From positions 589,907-653,906 of the forward strand of contig VZRG01000290.1 in assembly GCA_013397435.1 (NCBI GenBank): a stretch of DNA of 64,000 nt. Reading direction: 5' to 3'. This stretch comes from Erythrocercus mccallii. Lineage: Eukaryota; Chordata; Aves; Passeriformes; Dicruridae. The notes beneath the pieces are model-generated. The model did not search any database and had not been told where the DNA came from. It worked only from the letters and a program-made list of their open reading frames with translations. Below are positions 39,801 through 51,666 of this stretch, in pieces. Each line of letters starts with the position of its first letter. The first letter of the stretch is position 1. A program made the translations under genes and the position numbers.

Positions 39801-42800
39801 TAGCACAGAAGTTAGAACAGTAGTGTTTCTTTTTTATGAAAAATCCAAGATACACTCATTTTTTTTAAATAGACCATAGGGTGAAGCATGTGTCGGGTGT
39901 AGAAATCAGAAATTTATCTGAGTATTTTTAAATTGTTCTTTCTTCATATTGGACTGAAATTGCTTATCTGCTTATTGGAGTTAATTGTTGCTAGAAACTT
40001 AATTGAAACTGAAATAGTTTCACTAAGACCATGCTTCTGTTTTATTTTTAAAAGGGAAAGATTATTCCTTTTTTAGATCCAATAATTGTAAATGGAACAT
40101 TGGTAATATTTAGGCAAGCCCATGATGTTTTATGCAGTTAAACAAGTGGAAAAATAATTGTAACAAATAACCCAAAATATTTTCTTTATAGTTTTTAACA
40201 TTATTTCATCTTTGTACTATTTTAATAGTCAATTATGAAAAATTTCCAGTTCTTCCTCTTAAAGCACCAATTAAATCCCCAGAACAATGAAGACTTCTTG
40301 AAAAAGCAAACAAACAAACAAACTAATTAAAAAACACCAAAAAGAAAATCCCAAAGAAAAAAAATCAAAATCATAAAATGAATGAACCCTGGCAATAGAA
40401 GAATATAAGAGATAAATTATTTTTTCTATTTTTTTTTAAGTAACATTCTATTTAAAAGTACTGATGTTAGAATTTTTTAACAAAATAAATACATTTCTGC
40501 AAATTTGCTCTTTGTGGTCAAAGCAGGTTTATTTATATTTTAACTGTGGAAACAATTTTGGTTAACTCCATTGGCTTCAAATTTTCTTAAAAATTGAACA
40601 ATGAAGAACATCCCTCAACAAAATTATACCTCAGAAAACCCTCCAGACAAAACTAGTCTGAAAAATGAACAAGATCAGAGAGGAATAAAAACTTTATCTA
40701 TTACTAAAGTAGGCATCCATGACCTGGAATAATTTGATACAATGCTGACACCAAAGGACAGCATAATTATAATTTTAGATATAATTGCAAGAACTTTCTT
40801 AAGTTAGGTCCACCCTGCCCCCAGCCTCCACTCCCACCCCCCCGCCCCCAAAAAGGTGGATACAATGGGTTCACATGTATTATAAAAATGTATAAATTCT
40901 TTTTTATGGCCACAGGCTTCACACTTTTCCTCACCCAGTTGAACAACATTAAAAATATCTGAATAAGCAGTTTGGATAAACTTGGGGGATGAGGTTTTGG
41001 ATTGTGTGAATTGCTTGTATTTGTTTGTTTTATAGCATAAATTGTCTATATCTGCAGTAGATTGTTTTCAGCTAATTTCTTGCAGCTGTTACTAAATTAC
41101 AGGCTCTGCTTTCCAAGGCCACTTAGGGAAAGGAAAACCAGTGCTATTTAACCACTAATCTGACTATGTAATGCTCTGAATGAAGAGAGGAAAAACATTT
41201 GCTATTTCTAGCTCTACAACATAGAATCTTTGCCAACTACTCATGTGACTGAATGGCTCCGGATATTTACTGATGAGTGTAAAGGATAACATTTATATTT
41301 CATTGAAAATAGCATGTCATGAAGGATAAATGATGTGTCTAATTAACCCAAGTGTCATTAGCCAAACATTATGTCATAGTAGCCAGTAGTAGCTAAAACA
41401 GTAACTCTGGTAGTATTAGAGGATGCGAAGGTCTGATTTTAGTGACTGGATTCAGTGCAGAAACTAACATACCCAGGCAAATAAAATTCATCTGAATATC
41501 TTCAGATTACTTCAGCATCATTGGCCATCTCTTTTGCAATATCCAATTGTATGCAGTAATAATAGCTGATTTTTAGAAGTCTCTAGAATGAAAGGAACTA
41601 TCATTCAAATCCTCCAAGACTAAATGTTTAGTTATTTAACCTGATAATCCAATCTATAGAAATATGACTTCATTATTATTATGGACCAGAGGATTTTATA
41701 TTCCCAAGAAATTTGCTTCATGTTCTTGACTGATAATATAAAAAAAATCACCGTGTTTACTGGTTTGACACATATTTGTCTGCTAAGAAGAAAGTGATCT
41801 GTGAGTATTACTTTAAAAAAGTATTTCTGGGTTTATTGTTATGAAAGTGATAGTTAACAATGCTGCCTTGGTTTCTTTTCTTACACAGTGATGTTGCTGA
41901 ATATGTTACTGCAATAAAAGTGTTACTTTTTTTTCTTTTTGTTTTTTGCCTTTTTTTCTTCAGCAAACAGGGGTCTTGGGGCCATAAATCTAAAGGGTCT
42001 AAACAGGATTTGAATACTTTATCCTAGATTATTTTGATCCTAAGAGATATGGATACAGGTTTTTAGAACCATGTCTAGTGAGTCTATGCTGTATTGATTT
42101 TCAAAGGAAATGAATTTTTCAACACCTGTTTTCTCATCAGTTTCTTCATTTTCCTTCTTTTAATCTATAGATCCCAAATGAGAATGGGAATACTTCCTTT
42201 ATGTAAGGACAGAAGTGAGGAGGGAAAGGGCACAGAAAAAGAGAAGATAGTGCACCTGCCTGGGGACTCTGTATCACTTTGGACCATCACTCACAGTAAA
42301 TATTATTGCACATCTTGTTTTTTCTCCATCAAAAATCAAGAAAGTAAACCAGAACCAACCCACCTTACTCACTGTATTACAAAATACAGCAATTACAGAG
42401 CCTTCATAATAGTAAAGTTGCTAACCACAAGTTTAAATCCTGTGTTTCATAGTATTTTGGACCTGGCTTATTGGAGGTTTTGAGGATTGAAATTATTTTT
42501 TGGCTTTACACTACAGTGTACAAAAGAACTACTTCATTTATGTATTAACTTCTCCATAGCGTTCTGTAGGTTGAGATTTAGGTCAAGGGGTAGCTCTGGA
42601 CAGACTAAATGTAAGAAGTAAACAAAATCATATTGCTCTATCGTCTGACTAGGACTTAGTAACAGTCAAAGACTCACAGGTAGTATTGAGAAGGTCCATA
42701 ATACAATGATTGTCCATGAATACTATTTAATATAAGGCTCAGGCAGTGTCTTACAGATGGCACCTTAATTTGAGGATTTCACTCAAGTATTTCTGATAAA

Positions 42801-43750
42801 TTATGTTCATTATCACTTAAAATTAATCAAAACTACATTCTATAATTTTACAGACCATTGCTTCCTCTTGTTTAAGCTCTTACCTCTGTCAAAATAAATA
42901 ATTAGGGAGCAAAGATGAGATAGGGACAATAGAGCATAGACATTGCAGTGAAAATTATCATACATCTGTAGGTAAGTTTAGAACTACTTTACTAAGAAAC
43001 CTTAATTTAGTTCTTTATACAGCAGGTTTTCCTTTCCTTTCTGGCACATAAAATGGCTTTCAACTCTCTATGCTAGAAAAACTTTCTGTACAAATATTTT
43101 CTGACAATCTTATTTGCCCACTCTCCTCTAAGTAGATCTATATTTGCACTATTTGTCATTAGACAAACTTATTTCAAACTCACTTCATCAACGATAAAAA
43201 CTTTGTTGAAGACTCTGTCCCTAGTCTAATACAAATGACAATAATCTTCAATGTGTCCAGATGATTTCAGAAAAATATGTTATTATAAAGTTGTTACTTT
43301 GAATACATTTCTGTAGAACTCATTTGTTCCTGCGGCCTGCTACATAGCAAATGATGTACAAACATTAAAGCCTGTGTGAATGTTTATATGTGTTTTCCAG
43401 CTAGAAGCATCAATGATGAATATTTAAGGCACATAAGTTTATCAAAAGAACAGTTTGAGATGCAAGAAATGGTTACCAGTTATAGCTGCCTGCCCTGTGA
43501 TTTCCTTTTCCACACGGTTTGGCAAACCATGTGTCCTGCCTGACACAGCACAGCTTCCAACACAGCTGTGAGACAAGGTTCATATAATTATACCTTTCGA
43601 TTTTATAGCTAAGCACTTGGCCTCTTATTTATTAACAAACATAAACTGTAAACAGATGTCAGTGTTTTGTATCAGAGACCTAATTTTTGCTTTTTCCAGT
43701 CTGATAAACTGCCCTTGTTGGTGGACTGGAATACTGAAGAAATGCATTCA
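36831..43750. other. AT-rich non-coding background, about 6.9 kb
   Basis: No gene recognised. It contains a small GC-rich patch near 37558-37610, a CAAA run near 40303-40322 and the C-rich tract at 40813-40849. The 129-codon plus frame at 42094-42483 is the longest outside CR1. It starts with a hydrophobic run of about 14 residues (near residues 11-24), then is low in similarity to anything I know, and it has no upstream promoter or splice evidence; chance is the simplest reading. Confidence 0.55.
40813..40849 (-). other. G-quadruplex-type motif (minus strand)
   Basis: On the plus strand the C runs are CCC (40813-40815), CCCCC (40818-40822), CCC (40833-40835), CCCCCCC (40837-40843) and CCCCC (40845-40849). 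The minus strand therefore has five G runs; four of them are separated by loops of 1, 1 and 10 bases. It stands alone in very AT-rich DNA. Confidence 0.8.
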
Positions 43751-43820
43751 GGTGGCTTGGAACAAGATGATCTTTCTTTAAAGTCTCTTCCAATCCAAGA
43801 CATTCTACTATTCTGTGATA
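43751..43820 (+). mobile_element. CR1 LINE 3' tail
   Basis: ggtggcttggaacaagatga, tctttctttaaagtctcttc and caatccaagacattctacta lead into ttctgtgat, matching the CR1 3' tail in plus orientation with a few small insertions. The overlapping 62-codon plus and 89-codon minus frames are by-products of this repeat. Where the element begins upstream is unclear. Confidence 0.75.
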
Positions 43821-46800
43821 TGCTATTCCTTCTTTGCTTCACAGGAAGACCTTGATTCTGTTGGAATGGCTGCAAAGATGAATCAAGAAATAATTCGTTT
43901 CTAATTTCAAGGGACATGACGTCAATAGCTGTTGTTTCCAAGCTTATGCTTTAAATAAATATATCTCATGCTGGAAAGATTCAGAAGTTGTAAGACACAT
44001 TTTTTATCAGTATGTAATTATAAAACTACCTTAAAAATTATACAATTGGGTTTTCTTTAACATTCATTAGCTAATAAGGATGCTTTTAGATTTATTGATT
44101 TTATATTGAAAATTTTATTGGATTTTTTAATTTCATTTTTTTAAATCAAAAAACTAAAGTCCTGAAAAATACCAAATCAAATGGAAAATTACAGAAAGAA
44201 TGACCTCTGCAGTACTTTCCCCAAGAGCTGTCAAAAATTTGTTTATTTGGTATGATTAATACCAGCCATTCAGATGTTCCAGTCAAAGGAAGATAATAGC
44301 TGCTTAAGGTTTCATCTTAGGTTATTTAGCCTTTATTAAGAAACCAAGAAAAATGATCAAAAGAAAAGAGTGAAAATACAATAAGTTTTGTGAATAGTCC
44401 CCATTTATACTTAATAAGTCCAATTCACTATTACACTTAAGGGGGTGTTGGAGAGGAGAAAGGGACACATTTCTTTGTCTATTGCTTGTCTTATTTTTAT
44501 CTCTGAGATTTTTTTTTTCTTGAATTGTTTAAAACAGATTCTTATCAGAGCTAGACTGGTCACCCATCTTCTCTTGAACTGTATAACTGGCTGAGAGAAG
44601 ATTGAATAATAGACAACATTAACAAAATCTGATAATAATTTTAAGCCATAGTATATTTTTATCTACAAACCACAGGAAGTATGATAAGAACAAGTTTATC
44701 CCAGAACATTGTACTTTGAGGGCAAAATAAATCTCTATAAAATATTGACAGTTTGTTTAACATGTTTCACTGACACACATTATTAAAAGACAAAATAAAT
44801 GGTAATGAAAATGTGCTATTAAGACTGAAATGCTGAGTCAGCTGAGAGGTAATGAAATGTCAGTCCAATAACGTATTCCAGCAGAGTTGCTGAACTCACA
44901 TCAAAAAACATCTTTTCTCTGTTGGCCATAGAGGCAAAAATTCATACCACTCCACATATTCATACCACAATGAACAAGTTTAACTTTTCAGGAAATACGT
45001 ACATGATATAACTGTGGCAAGGGAAAAACCGAACATTTACCTCATGCGCTACTGGTTTCCTTTTTAACTATATTGGTGCAGATTTGTTCTAAAATTGAAT
45101 AAGGGTTTTTTGTTATACTGTCTTTTTACAAGATGCTAGATTATTTTGTATGTTTGTTTAACATACCCACACACTGTATATCATCAGTGTGCAAAATTTC
45201 TTTCTCCGTTATTTATATTCTAGATATACTCCTGTGTAATTGTTTATCTCCTGCAAAATATTGGATGAAATGAGGCTGTATGTTCTTTAGAGGTTTTGCA
45301 GGATAGTTTCCCTAGAACCTTCTCTTATTAGTTCTTGTGCATGTTATTACGGATTTACCTGACCACATATATCTTTTGAAGGGTTCTTCATTTTTTAAAG
45401 TTGAGAAATATGTTCATTTTCCTCTGAAATTCTGCTGCATGTACTTAAATGAGTAATGAAAACTATAATTATAAAGTGAAAATAAATGCCATTTAAAAAA
45501 AAAACTTTTAGTTTTTGATCCTGTATTGATGAAGACCACATTATTGTAGTTTGATTTAATATACCAGGTTTTTAAATGCCCCAACTGTGTCCTCATTTTT
45601 AGTTTGCACATCTATTTAAAATGCAATCTTACAATTCATCCTTTCTTATTTAAGTTGCTGTCTTCCATAAAACCTGTTCTTTGTGTTACTGAATAAATTA
45701 AGATCCATTTCCAGTTCCATTAACATTTGGAAACATTTTTTAAGAAGTAGAAAAAAAAATATAGTAGAACTTTTGCCATTGACAAACAGTATTTCCACTA
45801 GGTGTCTGCAATGCAAATAACACCCCATGTATTTCAGCTTCTTATCAAAATGTATTAAAAAAATTCCTTGTCATAACACCCTGATTTTGTCAGCAGATAT
45901 ACAAGCAGGACCAGATTTACAAGCCCTTAGTCAAGTTCATTTACTGTTTATCTCAGATGCTTTGGCTTGCATCCTCTCAGCACTCATGCATGACCTTTTC
46001 CCAAAGCTTCTGTTTTTGTCAGAGTTGATTTAATTGCAGAGATGAACTTTAACTTTGAAGAGTCATAATCCACTCATTTGATGCACATAGAGTTATCTTT
46101 CTTGTACTCTACCACAAAAAGGTCCTATTAAAGTTCAGAAATGACTGGTCAAATTTCTGAGCTAAAAGAATATAAAATGTTGTTTATTACAATGCTGTCT
46201 TTTTTTCTATACTTAAGGCGGCATACAGTGACAATATTATGGATGTCATCTAGTTGTATTGTATACATGCATACAGATAACAGAAAATTTAAAAATTAAC
46301 AGAGAGGTCTTGGTATGTGATAAGGTCACTTTTCCAATATCTTCTCTTTTGGTAAGAAAACACAACTTAAAATTCAGTAAACAGGATGTAATTTACTGGG
46401 GTGAGGGAAGAGAGAGATGTCGTAGGTTTCTTTTTGGCTCTGAGTATGAAAAGGCCAGACACCAAAAGACATAATAAAATAGTTGTTTAACTAAGATGGA
46501 GAAAAGAGAAGAATATAGGTAGCAAATACTTGTCACCATTCTTTCAGATGTAGGATGTCCCACTTTTATGCAGAATTGAACAGCCCCCAGATGGATTTTT
46601 CACACAACACTGTGTAGATTCTATCTCTGAAGAGCTCCCCTCCAGTGAAGAATACAAAACTACCTCTTTTATGTGAGTATGTAAGTTTAAAGGTACTCAA
46701 CAGCTAAAATATATATCACATCAATAAATGGAATAAGAAAACAAAAGAATACCTATACCATATTTAAAAATGTCAGCTCCAGGCAGTAAGCACATTCAGT

Positions 46801-47269
46801 ATCTGCAGAGGACTTTTAATCATGCATATTGGGAGGGTTTTAATTGAATTGACTGGCCTAAAGTACCAGAACATAAGTTGCTGAGTATTAGGAGTTTGAT
46901 CCAATAAGTTGATCCAGAGCTCAGGGTTTGATCAACAAATAGATACAATTATTTTAATAAGTACCACTTCAAATAATTGTGTGATTACTTTGTGACTCAC
47001 ATCCATACTTCTCATCCAAATAGTGGTATAACATTTAATTTAAAATATAACAAAATGCAAGCAACTTTAGGACATGGAAATGGAACCTTTACTTGTCTCT
47101 GTATGGCACTCTGGAAGTCAAACAGGAGTGATGTAGTAGCATAAACATTGGTATCTTTTGCTGTTGAAGTTATGGAGGAATCAAAATGGAACTGAGAAAT
47201 GCAGCAGAGGACCTATAAATAGTCTTCAGCATTCTAGAGGGGGCAGTTGCTGGTCTTCCTGGGCACCAC
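43821..47269. other. AT-rich non-coding background, about 3.4 kb
   Basis: No gene or repeat recognised apart from short homopolymers. All frames are under 75 codons and without motifs. Confidence 0.6.
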
Positions 47270-47699
47270 ACTCTTGTGATTTAGGAACAATGGTCTCCAG
47301 TTCAGTACTTCCACTAAAACCATGCATTGCTCCTCTCTGCCCCCTTCCTCTGGGTGCCCTGGAGAGGGGAATTGAAGGCACAAAAGGCAAAGATCATGGG
47401 TTTAGGTAAGAACAATTTACTGGAAACAGCACTATGATAACGAAACAAGCAGTAACAACAGTACTAATGACAGAAGGTACAAAAAACCCTCCAACAATTC
47501 ACATGAAACATCCCCAGAAAATAGACAAAAGCAGATGCCTCCCTCTGCCCATTCACTCCACCAGAAGGAACTCCTTCTCAGAAGAAACTCTGTTCTCCTT
47601 GCCCATGACATTAGGGAGTATACAATGACCTCTCTGTCCTAACCACGCCCTCTCCCTGCTACTCCAAAAATTAACCGTTTCTTGGCCAGAACCAGGACA
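47270..47699 (-). mobile_element. Endogenous retrovirus LTR, copy 1 of a local pair
   Basis: On the minus strand it begins TGTCCTGGTTCTGGCC (right edge 47699), the 5' terminus of a very common avian LTR type. Inside are the expected purine-rich block (ggaattgaaggcacaaaagg, then caaagatcatgggtt) and a decayed polyadenylation region (minus strand CAGTAAATTG near 47415). Copy 2 at 58945-59299 aligns over most of its length. The left edge is unclear and no target-site duplication was found. The 83- and 64-codon plus frames across it are not genes. Confidence 0.75.
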
Positions 47700-50600
47700 C
47701 ACATTAAATATAAATTGGTATCATGTGTTTCTGCTTAGAATGAAACTTTATTAAGAATGCAACTTAAACTTGTTTAAAATAAACAAAGACTTGTTGGTCA
47801 TCTCTATAATGTTTTGAGGAACATTCAGTAAAGGAAACAATTAGTATAACAACTCTTTCCTTAACAGAAGCATTCTCCAAAACACTGCCTGACACATAAT
47901 TTTAAGGTATTTTGACAATATAATGTGAGCTTTAATTATGTATTTTGATTATTATCAGCCTTTATTGTACTATAAAGTATTAAAAGTGTAAGTAACAATA
48001 AGATGACACCATAAAGTTTGTATACTTGACTGAAAGCAATAAGGCAGACATACCTATTCAAAAAATTCTCTTGTTTTTTCTTTATGAAAAGTGTCTGATT
48101 CATGCTTTCATAGCTGAAAAGCACTGTCTGATGCCAGTTCATCTACTCAAAGTTTGCTGTCATTCACATCAGGTTGCTTCTATTATAATCCATTGACTTT
48201 GCACAATAAGCAGTCTTTCAGCAAGTTAAATGCAAAATAACAATACATGCTACTGGAATTCCTGTTCCATTATGGAGAAAGTATTATTATGAGCAAAAGA
48301 AAGTATAGGTTACATGTAACCCCAAATATCTCACTTTTTAGCATCATGTAAATCTTAAAGAAATTTTGTTAGTTCAGATTTCAATCTGGAGTACAATTCT
48401 ATTAGAGATAAAGAAAACATAACCATAGTAATTGTAGCAATAATAATAATAATAGTACAGATAAAATTATTATATGTAATGGTTTCCTTTTTCAATACCC
48501 CTTTGTACTCTGAGGTTGTGTGCACCCATGTTCTTCAAGCAAGCAAGGGCACAGGGAGTCAGGGCTGGATATAGATAATGTTTGAAACAGGCCATCTGCG
48601 CTCCAGGTCCTTCATTTGACTGCAAAGACAGAAATGGAGATATATTTCTTCTTCTGCCTGTTTTTTTTTTTTCTTTGTTTATTCATTTCTCATTTATTTT
48701 TACTGGAGTCTGTTTTCAAACAAAGTTTTACAATGTATTCTGTCTTCACTATCTTTTAACATCACTGACTGCTTGAATTTACAATATATATGTTTCATTT
48801 AATGTTAAACACTTATTCTTTATTGTTTATCTTACTTTCAAACTTTTGTCAATCTTCTAGATCTGCACTTCTTTAACCAAACACATCCAGTGTCAGCCTG
48901 TGTTCCTTATCACCCTCTGTTGTACTTTTCTATGCTGTATCCTGTTTCTACGTTTTTCAAATTCTCTACTGTCAAGCTAGGCCTGTTTCCCTCTACACTG
49001 TATCATTATCATATGAATACATATTTCATTGTGGCACAGAATAACTACTTATTCTTACTACTGTACCTTTTCTATATAAATGTAATGAAAAATAAAACAA
49101 AGGGTAGTCATAGCTACCCAATCTTTAAAAAGAAAAATCTGTTGAAGGTAAACCAAATGAGATCAAAGCTCCAGGAACATCAAGGAAAGTTCAGGCAAAC
49201 CAAGTCTGACAAGTTTCACTCCTGAGGCCTTGCAAATTTTGTTAGTAGCCTTCTATTAGCTATGGCAATACAATCTTACTTGGCTAAAATACCACAGATG
49301 GTCTCCTTCAAACTTAGTTTTGCTGATCATTGCAATCTGCTCCACATAGGAAAATCTTATTTGTCATTCTCTAAGAGTGAATTGGGAAGTCTCCTAGACT
49401 CCAGACTTTAATATTTTGATGAATACTTCCATCTGTGGACTGTTAACAACTTTATAATGCATTTGTCCTCTTTTTCTGTTTAAATTTAGTTTTTAAGGCT
49501 TTCTATGTCCTTATGCATATATTTGTGTGCATTTATATATATTCTTGTAAAATAATATTTGATTTTGCACAGGCTTTGTTATGAAATGTACTGCACACTA
49601 TAGTGATAGTCAGGGAAGTTACAAGTGTATTTTCTGACACAGACCAATGTGAATATGTAAAAATAAGCAGAAATATAATCTGATCTTTTATTTCATGTTA
49701 TCAGGCTTAAACGAGTTTTAACATTATCTTAAAACATGCTCTCAAGTTTGTAGCATATTTCTTTTGGCCTCCCTGCAAGGGCAGTTGTCATTTTACATCA
49801 CTGGACTGTCCTTGTGAGTAAAAGTAAGCATCAGATGTCCTTGAGAAAGGACATTCAGCTTAAACTTTCAATCTCTGTGAGTAGTTGGCCATAAGAGAAA
49901 TGAACTTAAATGTCAAGGAAAGAACTTAATGTGTCTACTTCAAAATGTGTGAAAGGTAACTGAAGTGGATGGGACTGAGTAGATGTTTTTTCATAAAGAT
50001 GAGGTAGAACATTATTTATTACTACACAGCCAAATTCTAATCTTGGCAAATGAATGAAATTTTTTGTCATTTACAGAAAATTATTAGGGTTTCCCGTGAA
50101 AATATCTATGTTGTTTGTACAACTCATTAATACATTTAAAAAATACATATAGGCATAAACATATATCTATCTATATATAGACAGATATGTATATAAAATC
50201 TGAAATCAAAATTCCCTGAAAATAAAATTCTATGTCTATTCAACATTAGTAAGATCTTAACCTTTATAAAGATGATTCATTTATCAATGAGCATATTATT
50301 GACAGGAGTCGCAAAAATTTTCTGTGGAATACAGAGTCAACCTATGCAGTGTTATGGAGCTTGTTCATGCCAACAAGCTCCTGAGGAGGCTAGCCTTAAA
50401 CTAACCCTAAAAATCATCTCTGTAGCACTCAAAACACTAAGAACCAGGGTTATCTTCTTCTGGTGATACAATTTGCCATGAAAATAGAATCGCTGTTTGT
50501 TCTGCAGAGTTAAAGACCCTCTCTTCTGTAATAATCAAAGCAGCTGAATTTTAAAACATTCTCTCCCCCTAGGGAAGTTCTTTAATATATTCCTCTTCTA

Positions 50601-51523
50601 TAGAAATACATTAATATAAAATATTCTCAAGTGTCCTCTTTGAAAGTAATCTAGCAATCTAATTTTCTTTTCTTCTCTTTTATGGTAGCAGGATTATAAT
50701 AGGTTTGAATCTACTCAGGTGGTGCCTGAGGTGATACAAGAACAATGCAGCAGTTCTGTGTAGTTCAAGGTGCAGAAATACCATCATCAAAATCCACAGC
50801 TCTGCAAACACACAAGTGATAGATATCCTCTATCATGGTGACACACTCCAGTTGTTCATTCCCATATTCAGTTGCACTTACAGCTAAACAACTTATCCAA
50901 TGAGGAAGAAGAAGAAATTTAAAATTAGTTGACTAGAAAAGACCACAAAGAAAAACCTGATCCAAAGTTCTTCAAGCTTGTGCTAAAACCAGAGGAACTA
51001 TGAAAATCTGATTCTGCAAGGAAGCAGGTCAGGACTAGATTCTTCAGAGCATTCTAAACTACCAGAATTTTATTGCAAAAGATAAATAAAAGGAGTGGAA
51101 TCTTACATTATATTTATATACAATATATTCATGTAGACAAAGCAAGAATGCAATGGTAGCAACAGGAAGTAGAAACAGCAACAATCAAGGGTTTGTGTCA
51201 TTTTATTGTCTCAGAATTGACAAAATCCAGCAGAAGATTTATGTGGAGAAGAGCAATGCATGGATAAAAAAATTCTGAAATAAAACTTTACCAGCAGTGT
51301 AATGTATATTGTGTTCTCTGTTGCAAAACAAACAATACTTTATTGTTCAGGTCCATGGTATTCTGTGATAAACCAAAAGTTCTTGTCTAAAACACACATT
51401 TTTTTCCCTAACCTTTAGAAAATAATATTTGTCCTAAATTAACTGAATTGGAGTTTTATGGATAACATTAACCTTTTACATCTATGATAAACAGGTTCTT
51501 CTCTGATCTATGGATCAGTCATC
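47700..51523. other. AT-rich non-coding background, about 3.8 kb
   Basis: No gene recognised. It contains an AAT microsatellite (48440-48455), a T/C run near 48659-48675 and a near-perfect AT-rich inverted repeat (50163-50188). The 111-codon plus frame at 48890-49225 lacks any family motif. Confidence 0.6.
50163..50188. repeat. Near-perfect AT-rich inverted repeat
   Basis: atatctatctata / tatagacagatat pair with a single mismatched position in each arm and no spacer. Flanking TATA-rich sequence extends the low complexity. Possible cruciform; no function inferred. Confidence 0.7.
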
Positions 51524-51591
51524 AAGAAAGAAGGAAAGAAGGAAAGAAGGAAAGAAGGAAAGAAGGAAAGAAAGAAAGAAGGAAGGAAGGA

Positions 51592-51663
<72 letters not shown>

Positions 51664-51666
51664 AGA
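51524..51666. repeat. (GAAA)n polypurine microsatellite, 143 bp
   Basis: The first half alternates GGAAA and GAAA units. From about 51588 the array is almost pure GAAA, roughly 18 units. The two open frames reading Lys/Glu/Arg repeats through it (99 and 64 codons) are artefacts of the microsatellite. Uninterrupted purine tracts of this length can form triplex DNA. Confidence 0.97.

Noticed and set aside
42094..42483. 129-codon plus-strand open frame, the longest outside CR1
   Set aside because: No family motif, no splice or promoter context, and a length within what chance gives in 64 kb of AT-rich DNA on six frames.
51340..51375. CR1 tail-like words (ggtccatggtattctgtgat)
   Set aside because: Only one partial octamer and no adjacent CR1 block; too short to separate from chance.
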